The notes: a model not told the origin generated them from the letters alone. A stretch of 64,000 nt of DNA from Butyrivibrio sp. INlla21 (GCF_900116875.1 NZ_FPCC01000002.1:186001-250000); one strand, 5' to 3'; positions 8,213 to 16,661 are shown, counted from the first letter of the stretch. Program-made: numbers and translations.

Positions 8213-8403
8213 TCCTGCAATTTTAATGTAATTTTCTTGACAATTCTGTGCACTTGGCGAGGAGACATTGAAAATTCTTCACTTAATGGTTCTATGCAGA
8301 TACCATCAATGAGCCGTCTTTTCATAAGCTTTCTGTCTCTCTCCGAAAGTACCCATTCATCAATAAGATTTTCTATTTCCGTGCGAGATAATGTAGTAGT
8401 CAT
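8200..8403 (-). CDS. Small helix-turn-helix DNA-binding protein
   Basis: A 67-residue protein. The ATG at 8403 (MTTTLSRTEI) has GGGAGGG four nt upstream; an earlier ATG has none. The segment LSERDRKLMKRRLIDGICIEPLSEEFSMSPRQVHRIVKKI matches the layout of sigma-70 region 4 / LuxR-type HTH domains. It lies between fibre genes and the lysis cassette and ends in a terminator, so it could regulate late or lysis genes. It lacks other sigma regions. Confidence 0.65.
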   Translation of the reverse strand: MTTTLSRTEIENLIDEWVLSERDRKLMKRRLIDGICIEPLSEEFSMSPRQVHRIVKKITLKLQERGF

Positions 8404-8495
8404 GATTCCCTCCCAAGCTATACTTTTCTCTAACAATAGCACAGAAGAGAAGAGCATAACCAAAGTAGAGGATGAATCATAAAGTAGCGGTCGAA

Positions 8496-8996
8496 TTAAG
8501 CACTTACAACAGTAGACGTAACTAATGCCGTAAGGACATCAAGCTTAGTATTTAAGTCATTGATTGTTTCTTGCATTACAGAAAGCTGTGCGTTAACGTT
8601 TGTTGCAAGTTCATAATTATCCCAAGGCTTTACCTCAAAAGAAGCACTCTTACTTCTTAAGACCTGACGTTCCGGTGCACTTGAATTATCAGTGTTGGTA
8701 TAAGAGAATTCAAGCCATATCTCTACTTTGCCAGCAATGTCTGTAATAGCAGTAGTAACAGGCAGAACAAACTCTAAGAAGTTTTCTTTATCACTGTCTA
8801 CAGACTCAAGTATCTCTGAATACACACTGTTACCAGAATCTTTGTAAAACAGATTAGCAGAAAACTTAGACATGTCGCTGTCTTCGTATATTGTTGGAAC
8901 GTAGATCTTTAATTTATCTACCAGATTTTCTCCCTGCATTATCGTGCTAAGAGAGTTAATCTGTAATGATTTATCATATTTTAACTGTATTACCAT
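8496..8996 (-). CDS. BppU-like baseplate upper protein
   Basis: A 166-residue protein starting MVIQLKYDKSL with GGGGGAGGG six nt upstream; the frame extends farther but without support. Residues 1-135 look like the Ig-like N-terminal domain of lactococcal BppU-type baseplate proteins, including a beta-rich IWLEFSYTNTDN segment. A C-terminal coiled coil (LSVMQETINDLNTKLDVLTALV) would trimerise it. It probably links receptor-binding proteins to the baseplate. This rests on general layout, not a decisive motif. Confidence 0.55.
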   Translation of the reverse strand: MVIQLKYDKSLQINSLSTIMQGENLVDKLKIYVPTIYEDSDMSKFSANLFYKDSGNSVYSEILESVDSDKENFLEFVLPVTTAITDIAGKVEIWLEFSYTNTDNSSAPERQVLRSKSASFEVKPWDNYELATNVNAQLSVMQETINDLNTKLDVLTALVTSTVVSA

Positions 8997-9010
8997 ATTA
9001 ACCCTCCCCC

Positions 9011-9367
9011 TTAAGCATCTAAACTGTAAAAATGTTTTGCTGTAATAGAAACATACTGAGGAGCAAATCTTGCAACTATCCAACCAGAAACAGTGCTGCC
9101 AGAGAAACTTATGCCGGCAACGCCTCCTGACCATTCACCGTCTCCATCGTCTTTTTGGCACGTTGCATCAACAATCGCGTCAACCCTCCATGGGAAAGTG
9201 ACACTAAAACGGTTATCACTTACATAAGCATTGCGAACGTCTTGTGTAGATCCACGAGCTTTTTGAGCGGCCCTTCCAGCTGGCAAGCCTCTACTTTTTC
9301 CGTTGGCATATCCAGCAGTATATCCTTCATCGTAGTGGTTTTTTCCACCACATCTATAAAATGGCAT
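9011..9367 (-). CDS. Tail-tip protein, tandem paralogue 1
   Basis: A 118-residue protein beginning MPFYRCGGKNHYDEGYTAG, nearly the same as the start of the upstream neighbour. The remainder is a beta-rich domain (VDAIVDATCQ, GIVSFSG-like). AAAGGAGG supports the start. It is one of a run of fibre/tip proteins; the shared N-terminus probably attaches to the same site and the divergent C-terminus may contact the host. Confidence 0.6.
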   Translation of the reverse strand: MPFYRCGGKNHYDEGYTAGYANGKSRGLPAGRAAQKARGSTQDVRNAYVSDNRFSVTFPWRVDAIVDATCQKDDGDGEWSGGVAGISFSGSTVSGWIVARFAPQYVSITAKHFYSLDA

Positions 9368-9379
9368 ATAGTACCTCCT

Positions 9380-9739
9380 TTAATCATTTGCGTGATATTG
9401 TCGCCCTGTGATTGACACGTTCCATCCTTGAGAAAAAGCACCATCAACATCATAATGAACGGTATTAGTTCCATTGATATAGATACCCGCAAAGCCATGT
9501 CTTCCGCCATTAACATCGGTTAGAGAGGCACTTACAATAGCATCCACTCTAGAGATATTGGGGATTGTTACAGTTTTTTCCCATTCATTAACATTAGACG
9601 CTGTATACGTTCCATCCACATATCCACTATTTCTCTTTTCGGCCTTACCCTGATTGTAACCATCGGTATATCCTGCAGCATCGCCTGCAGTATATCCTTC
9701 ATCATAGTGGTTTTTTCCACCACATCTATAAAATGCCAT
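9380..9739 (-). CDS. Tail-tip protein, tandem paralogue 2
   Basis: A 119-residue protein, MAFYRCGGKNHYDEGYTAG at the N-terminus, matching its downstream paralogue over the first 19 residues apart from one substitution. The linker has GYTDGYNQGKAEKR. The C-terminal part RVDAIVSASLTDVNGGRHGFAGIYING corresponds to the other copy's beta domain at lower similarity. Divergence after duplication in a host-range region is likely. Confidence 0.6.
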   Translation of the reverse strand: MAFYRCGGKNHYDEGYTAGDAAGYTDGYNQGKAEKRNSGYVDGTYTASNVNEWEKTVTIPNISRVDAIVSASLTDVNGGRHGFAGIYINGTNTVHYDVDGAFSQGWNVSITGRQYHAND

Positions 9740-9751
9740 GTATTTACCTCC

Positions 9752-10519
9752 TTATGATGTCGCCTTAACGTACTGAATGGTGAATGCTTCAACATTCCAA
9801 GTAATGCCACAAGACCTTACGTCACAATGTCCATCCCTTAACCATGTTATAAAGTTATACAAAGGATTGTTGAATGAACTGCTAGTGTATAAGGTTATTC
9901 CAATCAGTTTGTCCATACTGTAATCACTTAGATTAAAGAGTGTTACAAACGTATCACGTGTCAAACTTACTGGACTATTTAACTGGACACTCTTTTGCCA
10001 AATCGGGCTTCCATCAATCCAAGTTCCTACAATCTTTTCTGTAGTGCTGTAATCTGTATCATTTCCTATGGATATTGGTGAGTCTGCTGTTTTGGTGTAA
10101 GTAATTGTCAGATAAAGTGTGTTATTATTCATCCATGAAGAATCACTTGTTATGTACTGAATTTTTCCAGACTCATACCTAAATTCAAGATAAGCCGAAC
10201 CACTGTTGTATGGTGCGGAGTAGTTTTGAGTCCCATCTGTAGCATATCCACTAAACCTTACAATATTCACACCAGACATTGTTTCTAAGTCTGTCCAAGA
10301 ACCTGATGTATTGCTAAAAGTTTTAGTCAAATTCTTCTGATACAATGGCTTCCCGTCTATCCACTGTCCTATCATTCTCTCATCAGTAGAGTACATATCG
10401 CCTTTACTGAATTTATTAGCTAATATCTCTGGCATACCGCCCAAATAAGGAAGTATATGCTCATAGAAATCAGCTAGGTCTTGTTTTGTTACTACTCTTT
10501 CTGGATTTTGTACGTTCAT
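9752..10519 (-). CDS. Tail fibre protein with WIDG modules
   Basis: A 255-residue fibre-like protein. It contains two copies of a module: YSTDERMIGQWIDGKPLYQK and YSTTEKIVGTWIDGSPIWQK, each followed by a beta-rich domain of about 90 residues. The N-terminus (ERVVTKQDLADFYEHILPYLGG) resembles the attachment part of clostridial phage fibres. A third copy lies at the end of the neighbouring collagen-like protein, so domains have been exchanged or duplicated along this region. Confidence 0.65.
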   Translation of the reverse strand: MNVQNPERVVTKQDLADFYEHILPYLGGMPEILANKFSKGDMYSTDERMIGQWIDGKPLYQKNLTKTFSNTSGSWTDLETMSGVNIVRFSGYATDGTQNYSAPYNSGSAYLEFRYESGKIQYITSDSSWMNNNTLYLTITYTKTADSPISIGNDTDYSTTEKIVGTWIDGSPIWQKSVQLNSPVSLTRDTFVTLFNLSDYSMDKLIGITLYTSSSFNNPLYNFITWLRDGHCDVRSCGITWNVEAFTIQYVKATS

Positions 10520-10532
10520 TTCCTATACCTCC

Positions 10533-12152
10533 TTAATCTGTTGTCTTGGTGTATTCCAAACATAATATAATACGATTTACGGCTGTCCAATTTGTTGAAC
10601 CTACGTATAGCTGAACGTAAGATGGGTCAAATACGCCTAAATGCACAAAAGTGGTATCATCATACTGAGCTGGTATCGTTACACTACTGTTCGTACCCAC
10701 AACTTGTGCTCTGCCCCATGCTATTCTAATCGGAGTATCTATATTCTGAATATCTAAATTGATTTGAATAAGTCCTGTAAATGCATTAGAAAGGTCTTGA
10801 ATGACTACTTTCCTATAAATCGGCTTACCATCTATCCACTCACCAACTATCTGTTCCTCTGTGCTATATTTATGTAGTCTCGCAGGAATACTTGGTAATG
10901 GTGTTACTACATCATCCATATCCCCACTCTGTAAGTTATTTGTGGAAATAACATCTTCTGCTGAGATGTTTATTCCGTCACCTGCGGTATATCCACCACC
11001 GCCGCCTCCACCGCCTTGCTGTACGTTCTGCGGTTGCCATGAATATGAACTATTCTGTTCTATGCATTTATAGAAATATCCGTTGGTATAAGATACTGTG
11101 GTGGCTCCGATGTACTGAACTATTGTTCCAACATTATCTGCTGAAGCTGTTGGCATTGATGTGTACTGCATGCGTTTCTGATAGTCTGTTTCGTCTACAG
11201 TGCCGTCATTCTTTAACAATCCGGCTGTGAGAGATGTACTTACTTTGTCTGCAAGTTCACTCTTATTTTCACCTGCAAGTGTATTGATTGCTGACAATGC
11301 GTCTTCAACAGTTGTTTTTTCTGTTCCATCTACATTGAGGGGTGTCGATAATGTCTTTTCCTGAAATGCTGATGTGTCGATACTTACACCTTTTTGGAGC
11401 TGAAATTTGTACGTATCATCTGTTGCTCTGTTTACTACCGCATTGTTGCCTGCTTCAATAGTCTGTCCGGCACCGCCAAACCAATTAGCATCAGTTTCGC
11501 CGGAATCAGTGATAAGATACACATTTCCAATATTCTCTGCTATAAGAAGTGCACTTGTTAATTCTGCTACTGTCTTTTCACCTGCAGGGTGGAATGCACC
11601 ACTAAGCATTGCTGACATAGCACGATATACTGATGCAGATGTGGGAATGTCTTCGTTGTCAGGGCTAACATAAGTAGTTATTGATTTCATTGAAGCATCG
11701 CCAAGTGTTTCCCATTCAAGATCATAATCGGTTCCGCTTTTCTTTGTTACGACCTGACCTGCCAATCCACCAGTAGGGATACCGATACCCATGTCGCCTT
11801 TATCACCTTTTTCACCTTTGTCACCGGGCGTACCTTTTTCACCTTTTGTACCCCTGTCACCTTTATCACCTTTATCGCCCTTGTCACCTTTATCACCTTT
11901 AACAGTAGGAACAAGACCTGCGTCATCAGTTGTTCCGTCTGAGAAAGTAACAATAAGATGATTGCTCTGATTTACAGCGAGTCCTGTTACAGAAACGCCG
12001 TCTTCGGGTTCTCTGAACTGATATGACAGATGTTGTCCGTCTGAAGTATCAAACTCAAGGAGTCCGGTATCTGAAATGGTGTAGTTAGATACACCAGCTA
12101 CAATAGCTTCTGTTAACGCTTTACTGAGTACATAAGCTTCTTCGCCTTGCAT
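10533..12152 (-). CDS. Collagen-like tail fibre protein
   Basis: A 539-residue fibre. Residues about 84-122 are collagen-type Gly-X-Y repeats (GDKGDKGDKG and GTPGDKGEKG), which should trimerise. A phage-type fibre region follows (AGQVVTKKSGTDYDLEWETLGDA, then ENIGNVYLITDSGETDANWFGGAG), then a poly-Gly hinge and a C-terminal YSTEEQIVGEWIDGKPIYRK module with a beta domain. It probably forms a long receptor-contacting fibre. Confidence 0.8.
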   Translation of the reverse strand: MQGEEAYVLSKALTEAIVAGVSNYTISDTGLLEFDTSDGQHLSYQFREPEDGVSVTGLAVNQSNHLIVTFSDGTTDDAGLVPTVKGDKGDKGDKGDKGDRGTKGEKGTPGDKGEKGDKGDMGIGIPTGGLAGQVVTKKSGTDYDLEWETLGDASMKSITTYVSPDNEDIPTSASVYRAMSAMLSGAFHPAGEKTVAELTSALLIAENIGNVYLITDSGETDANWFGGAGQTIEAGNNAVVNRATDDTYKFQLQKGVSIDTSAFQEKTLSTPLNVDGTEKTTVEDALSAINTLAGENKSELADKVSTSLTAGLLKNDGTVDETDYQKRMQYTSMPTASADNVGTIVQYIGATTVSYTNGYFYKCIEQNSSYSWQPQNVQQGGGGGGGGYTAGDGINISAEDVISTNNLQSGDMDDVVTPLPSIPARLHKYSTEEQIVGEWIDGKPIYRKVVIQDLSNAFTGLIQINLDIQNIDTPIRIAWGRAQVVGTNSSVTIPAQYDDTTFVHLGVFDPSYVQLYVGSTNWTAVNRIILCLEYTKTTD

Positions 12153-12167
12153 TTACCGTCACCTCCT

Positions 12168-12395
12168 TTACAACATCGTCCATACATCGCTAGAGTTAAG
12201 AATGTAATAAGTTGCAGGATTCAATACCATACATGTGCTTCCTTTTTGGACTTTCTGGCACGAGATAACGTCGTCGCCCTGCTGAACCCCTTCTTTAGAA
12301 GAAGTAGGAAGGTTCTTGACATCAGCTTGCGCATCTGCTTGAAAAGCCCTGCAACCGTCACGCATATCATTATTATTTGGATTTATCCAATACAT
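12168..12395 (-). CDS. Small hypothetical fibre-region protein
   Basis: A 75-residue protein starting MYWINPNNN; the end (TYYILNSSDVWTML) is typical of short fibre or chaperone proteins. The start codon lies only 5 bp from the right end of a decayed IS607-type element, whose terminal AGGA now provides the ribosome-binding site. The original 5' region has therefore been displaced. Function unknown. Confidence 0.5.
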   Translation of the reverse strand: MYWINPNNNDMRDGCRAFQADAQADVKNLPTSSKEGVQQGDDVISCQKVQKGSTCMVLNPATYYILNSSDVWTML

Positions 12396-12400
12396 GTCGT

Positions 12401-12590
12401 CCTGCCACTCAAAATGTATTTAAATATACTCAAACACATCGAGAAATTGAAGTCCTCACGGATACTTCTTACTGTTTCAACGTGCATGCTTTGGCGATCT
12501 TTTACAATACGCTACTCACAAGTTCTTGTACACTCCACAGTCGTAAATTCCCGAAATAGCCTTCGGTACATACTTACGTTTGCCTGATTA
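12401..12590 (-). ncRNA. TnpB omega RNA (reRNA), copy A
   Basis: The segment after the tnpB stop is conserved with copy B. A hairpin CCGAA-GGCTAT-TTCGG in this copy is CTGTG-GGCTAT-CGCAG in copy B, a set of compensatory changes that argues for selected RNA structure. The conserved GGAATTTACGACTGTGG follows. In this family the guide is read from DNA just past the right end: here 12381-12400, which covers the start codon of the adjacent gene. Confidence 0.65.
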
Positions 12591-13092
12591 TGCAACTTCG
12601 TAAGTTACAGCATCTCTGAGGTTTAGACTTGCATTGAAATCCCTGTCTTCGACATAACCACAATTACAGCGATATATTCTATCTGAAAGTTTTAAATCTT
12701 TCTTAATACTACCGCAGCAGTGACATATCTTAGATGATGGGTACCATCTATCTACAATCCTCAATTCAATACTATTATCATCACATTTAGCTTTTAACTT
12801 GGTTCTAAATTCATAGAATTTTTGCGATGCAACAGCTTTTGAAAGATGCCTGTTCTTCATCATTCCTGATACATTCAAATCCTCAATAGTTATATAAGAT
12901 GGTTTGGTTTTCACTATCTCAGCTATTGTTTTATTGATGTAATCAGTACGGATATTGTCTATCTTGTGATGAAGCTTCTGTACTTTAAGCCTTTGTTTTT
13001 GTATATTTTTCTGAGTGGACTCTCCTTTCTTTATATTTACATACTTACGCGAGAGACTCCTTTGTTCTCTACGCAGTTGTTTTTCAAATTAC
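12588..13092 (-). pseudogene. tnpB: tnpB C-terminal remnant
   Basis: About 167 codons matching the C-terminal half of the intact TnpB at high identity: bridge-like QLRREQRSLSRK, RuvC-II SYITIEDLNVSGM, zinc finger CHCCG...CNCG and RuvC-III DRDFNASLNL. A stop codon precedes the remaining reading frame. The N-terminal RuvC-I Asp is missing, so nuclease activity is not expected from this copy. Confidence 0.85.
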
Positions 13093-13111
13093 TTAAAGTA
13101 TTCTCCTTATA

Positions 13112-13138
13112 AGAAAAGGAGAGGATAAAACCTCTCCG
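13112..13138 (-). terminator. Hairpin terminator after the 129-residue gene
   Basis: GGAGAGG/CCTCTCC stem (13118-13137) followed by TTTTCTT on the minus strand. A closely similar unit, including the flanking TAGTTATG, recurs at 14022. Confidence 0.7.
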
Positions 13139-13150
13139 TCAATAGTTATG

Positions 13151-13540
13151 TTAATTTTTCTTGCGTTTTGAGCGAGTCTTTGTCTCTTCTGCAGGTTCCT
13201 CGGCGGCTTCTTCCACAGCATCTACTATAGGCTCTGTAGTTGCTTCGGTTGCCACCTCTATAGTAGGCTCGGGAATAAACACTTCCTCAAACCAAATGTC
13301 ATCCGGTTCATCAGTAAGAGTGAAAGTACAGCCGTCATCTTCCTGATGGTAGAGGTATTTGTGGTCACTAAAATCGCTCATTACGCTATTGTTATTTTCA
13401 TTAAGTTCGTGAAATCCCGAAGCTATCAAAGAGTTTACGTCAGCAACAGGATTTGCAACGGTTACTATAACCCTGTGTCCTTCAAGCTGAACATCAGCAT
13501 TTATAAGGGCATCGTTTGATAAGAATTTTATTACTGCCAT
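13151..13540 (-). CDS. Hypothetical protein with acidic/basic C-terminal tail
   Basis: A 129-residue protein. The first 90 residues form a compact domain (LSNDALINADVQLEGHRVIVTV) and the rest is a Glu/Ala/Thr-rich tail ending KTRSKRKKN. Similar charged tails occur in the 204-residue and 166-residue genes of this genome, hinting at a shared recruitment signal. It lies between fibre-type genes. Function unknown. Confidence 0.55.
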   Translation of the reverse strand: MAVIKFLSNDALINADVQLEGHRVIVTVANPVADVNSLIASGFHELNENNNSVMSDFSDHKYLYHQEDDGCTFTLTDEPDDIWFEEVFIPEPTIEVATEATTEPIVDAVEEAAEEPAEETKTRSKRKKN

Positions 13541-13551
13541 AATATCCCTCC

Positions 13552-14004
13552 TTACAGCTCGAAGTAATGCACTTTGATTGTTGCAGCCTGAGAGATGGCT
13601 TTAAACGTAATCGTAAGCTTTGTTCCGCTCAAAGTCATTCCGGTAGGATCAAGCCCAAACACAGAAGAGTAAATATCAAAGTGTGTGTTTGCATTAAAGT
13701 TTGAATTTGTAAACGAGATAGAAGTAGCATTGGCAGCAAGGGTTCCCGATACATACTGAGATACCTTTTTGTTAATGTTTGATACTGTTGTTGCGTCTGC
13801 AGCATAACCCGGAGTAGTAACAGAGGTTGACGTTGTAATACCGTTGATTGCGCCGACCTTCTCCTGAGCTGTTGCACCATCGTCAAATTGCACATCAGAG
13901 GCATGAGTCCAAAAAGACAGCCTGTTCCAGATGAATGATCCGATGGTATTGTCTGCAAGAACCTTGTAGTCTCTATGCAAAACATTATTTATAATCGAGG
14001 CCAT
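13552..14004 (-). CDS. Short fibre-like structural protein
   Basis: A 150-residue protein. It has a Thr/Ser/Val-rich beta-repeat pattern (TTSTSVTTPGYAADATTVSNINKK) and a terminal beta domain ending TIKVHYFEL, as in phage tail fibre tips. Good ribosome-binding site and 12 bp spacing to the next gene. Receptor contact is inferred by position. Confidence 0.55.
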   Translation of the reverse strand: MASIINNVLHRDYKVLADNTIGSFIWNRLSFWTHASDVQFDDGATAQEKVGAINGITTSTSVTTPGYAADATTVSNINKKVSQYVSGTLAANATSISFTNSNFNANTHFDIYSSVFGLDPTGMTLSGTKLTITFKAISQAATIKVHYFEL

Positions 14005-14021
14005 AAATTTCTCCCTTCAAT

Positions 14022-14048
14022 TAAAAAGGAGAGGACTAAGCCTCTCCG
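14022..14048 (-). terminator. Hairpin terminator, near copy of the unit at 13112
   Basis: GGAGAGG/CCTCTCC (14028-14047) with TTTTT on the minus strand. The shared flanks with the 13112 unit suggest a gene-hairpin module duplication. Confidence 0.7.
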
Positions 14049-14055
14049 TTAATAG

Positions 14056-14364
14056 TTATGTCCAACAGTAACCAACAGGAACTCCCGTTGGCTCTGTATT
14101 TGTGTATGATACTAATTCTGGTTTTTCCACGTCATAGACAAGATAATTCTCAAGAGCAATAAGCCTTTCTTCAAGCATGTTTAATAACCAAGCACCATAA
14201 AAAGTAACGTCCTGTGCATTGATATACTCAGCTGCATCTGTGTATGCGCTTACATTTATCATGCCGTTATACTTATCCATGATAGGAAGCTTGTCGATTG
14301 ATATATCTTGAAAGAAATATCTATCATCTATGAGGTTTGGAAAGACCGTATTATATTCTTTCAT
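14056..14364 (-). CDS. Hypothetical structural-region protein
   Basis: A 102-residue protein (MKEYNTVFPNLIDDRYFF), mostly alpha/beta with no motif recognised, ending in NTEPTGVPVGYCWT. Its start lies 3 bp after the stop of the 112-residue gene, so the pair is probably co-translated. Confidence 0.5.
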   Translation of the reverse strand: MKEYNTVFPNLIDDRYFFQDISIDKLPIMDKYNGMINVSAYTDAAEYINAQDVTFYGAWLLNMLEERLIALENYLVYDVEKPELVSYTNTEPTGVPVGYCWT

Positions 14365-14367
14365 ACC

Positions 14368-14706
14368 TTACACCTCGTATTCTCCAAGCCAAACATCACC
14401 AACAACAGAGCTGTTGTCGGGTTCAGCACCTTGATAAAAGATCTGTTGTTTCTTGGCTTTAGCGTATATTTCAACGTTTCTTGTTTCTTCGTCGATAGTA
14501 TTAAGGTATTCACTTCCCAGAACATAAGGTCCAAGTTCAGCTTTATGTACGCTAATATATTCAGCAGCACGAGAGTATTCTCCCTGTGACTGCAGAATCT
14601 TTATCTGGTTGATGACGTTCGCAATAGAATCATCCGCATCTCTGAACTGATGACGGGTCAAAATCTGATCTGGGAAGGAACTGTATTCATGAGTATAACT
14701 CGCCAT
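14368..14706 (-). CDS. Hypothetical structural-region protein next to the IS607-type element
   Basis: A 112-residue protein starting MASYTHEYSSFPDQILTRHQFRDADDSIANVINQI, a start often seen in clostridial phage minor tail proteins. The right end of the complete IS607-type element is 6 bp upstream of the ATG, and the ribosome-binding site (GGCAGG) lies at the element's end. The protein appears intact despite the insertion. Confidence 0.55.
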   Translation of the reverse strand: MASYTHEYSSFPDQILTRHQFRDADDSIANVINQIKILQSQGEYSRAAEYISVHKAELGPYVLGSEYLNTIDEETRNVEIYAKAKKQQIFYQGAEPDNSSVVGDVWLGEYEV

Positions 14707-14711
14707 ACAAA

Positions 14712-14899
14712 CCTGCCACTCAAAATGTATTTAAATATACTCAAACACATCGAGAAATTGAAGTCCTCACGGATACTTCTTACTGTTTCAACGTGCATGC
14801 TTTGGCGATCTTTTACAATACGCTACTCACAAGTTCTTGTACACTCCACAGTCGTAAATTCCTGCGATAGCCCACAGTACATACTTACGTTTGCTTTAG
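14712..14899 (-). ncRNA. TnpB omega RNA (reRNA), copy B
   Basis: Follows the tnpB stop and ends at the element's right edge. Hairpin CTGTG-GGCTAT-CGCAG covaries with copy A. A second hairpin uses GAAGT/ACTTC around ATCCGTGAGG. The expected guide is the flank 14692-14711, which includes the start codon of the adjacent tail gene. The RNA would direct TnpB to the empty insertion site in related phages. Confidence 0.65.
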
Positions 14900-16051
14900 T
14901 TATGCAATTTCGTAAGTTTTGGCATCTCTAAGATTTAGGCTTGCATTAAAATCTCTATCTTCAACATAACCGCAGTCACATCGATAAATTCTATCTGAAA
15001 GTTTTAAATCTTTCTTGATATTACCGCAGCAATGGCATATTTTTGATGATGGATACCATCTGTCTACAATCCTAAGTTCAATACCGTTATCATCACATTT
15101 AGTCTTTAACTTAGTTCTAAATTCATAAAACTTCTGCGATGAAACAGCTTTTGAAAGATGCCTGTTCTTCATCATTCCCGACACATTCAAGTCCTCAATA
15201 GTTATATAAGACGGTTTGGTGTTCACTATCTCAGCTATTGTCTTATTGATGTAATTAGTACGGATATTGTTTATCTTATGATGAAGCTTCTGTACTTTGA
15301 GCTTTTGTTTTTGTATATTTTTTTGTGTGGACTCTCCTTTCTTTAAATTTTCATACTTGCGTGATAGACACCTTTGTTCTCTACGCAGTTGTTTTTCAAT
15401 TTTTCTTAATCTTGCTGACTTATTGATATTCTTGTATGTTTTCCCATTTGAAACAATCGCCAAATCTTTTAAGCCTAAGTCAATCCCTATGCCATCATTG
15501 CTATTATTGGCAATCTTGACATCAGGAATTTCAACAAGAACTGATACGTAGTATCTGTCTGCTTTGATGGATACTGTACCGCTTTTGATTTTCCATCCGT
15601 CTTTAGTTGTAGGTATATAACCTTTTTCTTTAAGACGCACCCAACCTAAAGTCGGTATGTTTAGTCTATGTCTTTCGCAGCGACAATCCTTTGGATTGTT
15701 CTTTACAAAATACATTTTTACATCTGACTTGCCTTTCTTTTTGAAATTTGGAAAAGCACTCTGATGTTTGAAAAACCTTGTAAAAGCAGTGTATCCATCT
15801 TCAATAGATTTCTTTACGGCTTTTGAATATGCTTCCTTAATCCATACTTTGTCAGGGTTATTAGGAATATATTCATTATTAAGCCATACACTAAAACTCT
15901 TGCCTGTCATGAACTTCTCACCCTTGTCATGTAAGCTTTTGTTATGACCAAGATAGAAGTTGTAGACATATCTACAAGTACCAATAGTCTTACTGATTTT
16001 AACTTTTTGCTCGGCTGTCGGATTAATTTCCGTCTTGAAGCTCTTTAGCAA
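14900..16051 (-). CDS. tnpB: TnpB RNA-guided nuclease of an IS607-type element
   Basis: A 383-residue TnpB, full length. It has the N-terminal LKSFKTEINPTAEQKVKI, RuvC-I GIDLGLKDLAI, RuvC-II SYITIEDLNVSGM, a four-Cys zinc finger (CHCC...CDCG) and RuvC-III EDRDFNASLNL, with all three acidic residues present. TnpB cleaves DNA matching its omega RNA guide and keeps the transposon from being lost after excision. Its start overlaps the end of tnpA by 29 bp in another frame, as is usual for this family. Confidence 0.92.
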   Translation of the reverse strand: MLKSFKTEINPTAEQKVKISKTIGTCRYVYNFYLGHNKSLHDKGEKFMTGKSFSVWLNNEYIPNNPDKVWIKEAYSKAVKKSIEDGYTAFTRFFKHQSAFPNFKKKGKSDVKMYFVKNNPKDCRCERHRLNIPTLGWVRLKEKGYIPTTKDGWKIKSGTVSIKADRYYVSVLVEIPDVKIANNSNDGIGIDLGLKDLAIVSNGKTYKNINKSARLRKIEKQLRREQRCLSRKYENLKKGESTQKNIQKQKLKVQKLHHKINNIRTNYINKTIAEIVNTKPSYITIEDLNVSGMMKNRHLSKAVSSQKFYEFRTKLKTKCDDNGIELRIVDRWYPSSKICHCCGNIKKDLKLSDRIYRCDCGYVEDRDFNASLNLRDAKTYEIA

Positions 16052-16661
16052 TTTCCTTATCCCTTTCTATTTGTTTTTTATACTTGCGAAGTCCATACAA
16101 CCTACAAGAAAACACATGGAGTATTGAAACAATATCCTGTACTAGTTCTTCTTGTGGTGATAGATCTTCATTGTTTACTACCACTATGGTCGTATTGAAC
16201 TTCATACAGAATTTTTCAAACCAATCATAGCCAAAACGGATAAATCTGTCTTTATGCGCTACTATGATAGTTTTGATTTTTTGTTCCATAACTTCATCTA
16301 ATAGTTCATTCCACTTTTTACGGTTGTAATTTAGACCACTTCCATAATCTTCAATACATTGGTCTACAATAATACCTCTAGCATTGCAAAAATGCCGTAA
16401 AAAAGATACCTGATTATGTAAGTCATCTTTTTGATTTCTTGTAGACACTCTGGCATAAATAACAATCTGACGATTATCATTTTCTATGTTTATACCTTTA
16501 AACTGAAGATATTGGTCATAAGTATAATAACGCCTATCAGTTGGAGTTCGGTTCGCCTTTAGAGTTCCTTCCCTATCCCATCGCTGCAATGTCTTAACGG
16601 AAACACCCAATAGTTCGGCGAAATCTTTTGGCTTGTAATTTGTGATATTTGATGTGTTCAT
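16023..16661 (-). CDS. tnpA: IS607-family serine recombinase transposase
   Basis: A 212-residue protein. Residues about 8-53 form a MerR-type winged helix (FAELLGVSVKTLQRWDREGTL) and the rest is a small serine-recombinase domain with the nucleophile Ser73 in IVIYARVSTRNQ. The N-terminal HTH ahead of the catalytic domain is characteristic of IS607 TnpA. It catalyses excision and insertion through a circular intermediate with little target specificity. All recognisable motifs are intact. Confidence 0.92.
   Translation of the reverse strand: MNTSNITNYKPKDFAELLGVSVKTLQRWDREGTLKANRTPTDRRYYTYDQYLQFKGINIENDNRQIVIYARVSTRNQKDDLHNQVSFLRHFCNARGIIVDQCIEDYGSGLNYNRKKWNELLDEVMEQKIKTIIVAHKDRFIRFGYDWFEKFCMKFNTTIVVVNNEDLSPQEELVQDIVSILHVFSCRLYGLRKYKKQIERDKEIAKELQDGN

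Larger units (their letters stand above)
12401..13092 (-). mobile_element. Decayed IS607-type element (copy A)
   Basis: The 12401-12590 end is nearly identical to the right end of the complete element at 14712. Inside lies the C-terminal part of tnpB. At about 13092 similarity stops, so tnpA, the first half of tnpB and the left end are gone. It has the same orientation as phage genes and, like the intact copy, ends a few bases before a start codon. Confidence 0.8.

Noticed and set aside
10861..11073. Plus-strand frame with poly-Pro opposite the fibre gene
   Set aside because: It is the antisense of the poly-Gly hinge of the collagen-like fibre.
12900..13150. Frameshifted full tnpB in copy A
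   Set aside because: No N-terminal TnpB sequence could be found before 13092 in any frame; it is a deletion, not a frameshift.
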